The notes under the pieces were generated by a model. The model was not told where the DNA came from. It was given only the letters and a program-made list of their open reading frames with translations, and made no database searches. Below, piece after piece: positions 62,473 through 64,000 of a stretch of 64,000 nucleotides of DNA (position 1 is the first letter of the stretch; each line of letters opens with the position of its first letter). The stretch is taken from the NCBI GenBank assembly GCA_045129695.1, contig JBGVJZ010000009.1, positions 44,529 through 108,528 on the forward strand. The letters are read 5' to 3'. Both the position numbers and the translations under genes were made by a program. Source of the stretch: Eshraghiella sp045129695. Its GTDB lineage: Bacteria > Bacillota > Clostridia > Lachnospirales > Lachnospiraceae.

Positions 62473-62551
62473 ACACTTTTCAATAGTATTTCATATGGAT
62501 TTACAACACTTTTCAATATGATTATATATCATCTTTTCACACTTTTCAATA
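62473..62551 (-). repeat. Three 13-base direct repeats at an exact 33-base period
   Basis: ACACTTTTCAATA occurs at 62473-62485, 62506-62518 and 62539-62551 with identical 33-base spacing, immediately upstream of the DUF4143 ATPase gene; the 20-base gaps are not conserved. On the gene's strand the unit reads TATTGAAAAGTGT. They look like operator or iterated binding sites. Confidence 0.75.
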
Positions 62552-62556
62552 ATTAT

Positions 62557-62589
62557 GCCCTAAAAGTCACTTAAATTGACTTTTAGGGC
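62557..62589. terminator. Perfect 13-bp hairpin between the surface gene and the ATPase
   Basis: GCCCTAAAAGTCA (62557-62569) pairs perfectly with TGACTTTTAGGGC (62577-62589). T-runs on either side are weak, so termination is probable but unproven. Confidence 0.5.
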
Positions 62590-62608
62590 TTCTAATTACC
62601 TATACGGA

Positions 62609-63691
62609 TTATTCCATTATCCTTCTTCTTTTAATCATAATCACTCCACAGAGTGCTACAATAAAAATTGGTGCAATTACTGTTATTATATTAATACCAG
62701 CATCCGGGTCAACACCTGCCGGAGGATTATTTCCTTCTGACGAATCATTTGGTGCTGTAATCTTAACAGTCATGCTTCCTGTTATTGTTTCATAGTTTTC
62801 TTTTTCAATCTTATAGTACACTGTATATGTTCCTTCATTAGTAAATGTTGGTTTTGTCGCACTATAAGTTTTGTTATCTCCTGCATCAAGACTGTACATT
62901 ATGGTTGCACCTTCTATAGCTTCCACATTTACTGTGATTGAATGTGCATTTCCATCATAGGTACCTTCATAGCCTGAAGCAGTATGGGTTATAGTTCCAA
63001 GCTCTGTAGCCGGGAAGGTGTAGCTTACAGTAACTGTTCCGTCATTATTCTTAACCACTGTCACCGCATTGCCATTAATTGTTATTTCTGTATTTTCTGT
63101 AATTACATAACCTGTTACAGCTGTTAAGGTAACCTTTACAGTATATGCAGTGTCATATTCTGCCTTACCTGTTACGGCATTTTCCCCATCCATCCATGTA
63201 ACAGCTGCTGTTTCAATTTCAGAGGATGCTGTAGCTGATGTATCAAGTGCACTTTTAGCAACCGGTGCATCAACTTTAATGTCAAAAGTATTTACTTCGT
63301 CATATATTTTAGTAATCTCTACAGGTGCACTTGCATAGTCTGTTGCATTAGTTGTATTCACATGCTCTGCAAGGATATATACATGATAGTCTGTACCTAT
63401 TATCTTGTCATCCAATACCCTTGGTAATTCAAAAGTTCCTGTACCGGTTGTTGAATTAATAGTAGTATTCTGTAATGCTCCGTAATACAGAATATTAGCA
63501 TCATTTTCTGTATACGCTTTATCTGTAATCATTACAGAAATCTGATTAACCTCTTCTTCTACTGTGGTTGCTGTATCTGTATATGTATATGGTACTGTAA
63601 TTGTTCCATTTGATTTTATAATGGTTTTTTCATTATCTGTTATTTTAATGTTTTTACCGTTATCTAAGGAAACGCTGATTAATTCAAGCAT
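62609..63691 (-). pseudogene. 5'-truncated surface protein with MBG-like domain and C-terminal anchor
   Basis: The 360-residue open frame contains beta-rich repeats, including an MBG-like domain ('GTYDGNAHSITVNVEAIEGATIMYSLDAG ... GTYTVYYKIEKENY'), a Pro/Asn-rich linker, and a C-terminal span with a basic end (IMIKRRRIME) typical of surface anchors. No LPXTG motif is seen. It lacks a signal peptide and a ribosome binding site, the frame closes two codons before the first ATG, and a transposase gene starts 53 bases upstream. It is best read as the 3' part of a gene cut by the insertion. Confidence 0.65.
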
Positions 63692-63743
63692 TTTCAGTTA
63701 ATATATGATAAAATGTAAGTATCAAACAAAAGGTGGTATACCT

Positions 63744-64000
63744 ATGAATCAAATGACACTTACAGATATGGAATATTCCAATCGCAAAAAGAAAACCAAA
63801 CGAGAAAAATTTCTCGATGCTATGGATGAAATTATTCCATGGTCTTACTGGGTGGAAATAATCCGCCCATACTATTTCAATAATAAACGTGGCCGCAAAC
63901 CTATCGGAATTGAAACAATGCTCCGCATGTATCTTATGCAGGTATGGTTCAATTTGTCTGATGAAGGAATCGAGGATTCTATCTACGACAGTTATGCCAT
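63744..64000 (+). mobile_element. IS5-family transposase, N-terminal part (cut by window end)
   Basis: The frame starts MNQMTLTDMEYSNRKKKTKREKF and continues 'DEIIPWSYWVEIIRPYYFNNKRGRKPIGIETMLRMYLMQVWFNLSDEGIEDSIYDSYA', the DUF772 N-terminal part of IS5-type transposases. A GGTGG site precedes it. The catalytic part lies outside the window. The left end of the element should lie between about 63692 and 63743; terminal inverted repeats cannot be checked here. Confidence 0.88.

Noticed and set aside
62473..62551. A small CRISPR-like array.
   Set aside because: Repeats are only 13 bases with 20-base gaps, there are only three, and no cas genes are near. An operator array is the simpler reading.
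1..64000. tRNA or rRNA genes.
   Set aside because: I saw no cloverleaf or rRNA-like sequence in the gaps between genes; a tRNAscan run would settle this.

Overview
This window reads as the chromosome of a low-GC, monoderm Clostridia bacterium, most likely a Lachnospiraceae member of the Lachnospira/Eubacterium eligens type. The grounds are the AT-rich codon use, strong AGGAGG-type ribosome binding sites, the standard code, and gene blocks typical of that group: yqfC-yqfD-phoH-ybeY-cdd, mreBCD-pbp2-minCDE-rodA-mgsA-dac, yggS-sepF-ylmH-lspA-rluD, and obg-yhbY-nadD-yqeK-rsfS-fol. The genus is inferred from memory of gene order, not from a search.

Layout. 0-5 kb: the end of alaS, rpsU with its own promoter and terminator, then the sporulation/RNA-processing block and cytidine deaminase. 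5-12.7 kb: two flavoprotein oxidoreductases, proline synthesis (proB, proA) with a dCMP deaminase and 5-formyl-THF cyclo-ligase between them, then miaB. 12.7-21.3 kb: a SulP anion transporter, mutS-mutL-miaA and a PLP lyase. 21.3-31.7 kb: cell shape, division-site selection and peptidoglycan synthesis. 31.7-38.8 kb: an HlyD-like protein, yggS-sepF-ylmH-lspA-rluD, a cytidylate-kinase-like protein and a membrane-anchored L,D-transpeptidase relative without its catalytic cysteine.

38.8-49.7 kb is the accessory part. Next to a XerC/D-like tyrosine recombinase lies a 9.3 kb element that I interpret as an integrated, essentially uncharacterised filamentous phage (inovirus) of a Gram-positive host. 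It has a Rep_trans-type replication initiator, a Zot/pI-type assembly ATPase, a large secreted tail-anchored pIII-like protein, a run of tiny single-membrane-span proteins including a likely major coat protein, a small basic candidate ssDNA-binding protein, a Cro/C1-type regulator, and several elaborate inverted repeats that are candidate origin, packaging or att structures. No secretin is present, as expected for a host with one membrane. Similar 13/14-base repeats mark both ends. A single gene on the opposite strand, with an A17 tract in its coding sequence and three terminators below it, sits inside the element.

49.7-64 kb: a DEAD-box helicase, a TtcA-like protein, the divergent SOS pair of a YneA-like LysM protein and lexA with clustered LexA boxes, a long minus-strand folate/ribosome-assembly cluster (obg to folBK), the L21-Prp-L27 operon with a probable L21 leader, a DUF4143 ATPase preceded by 13-base repeats at an exact 33-base period, a 5'-truncated surface-protein gene, and the start of an IS5-family transposase at the window edge.
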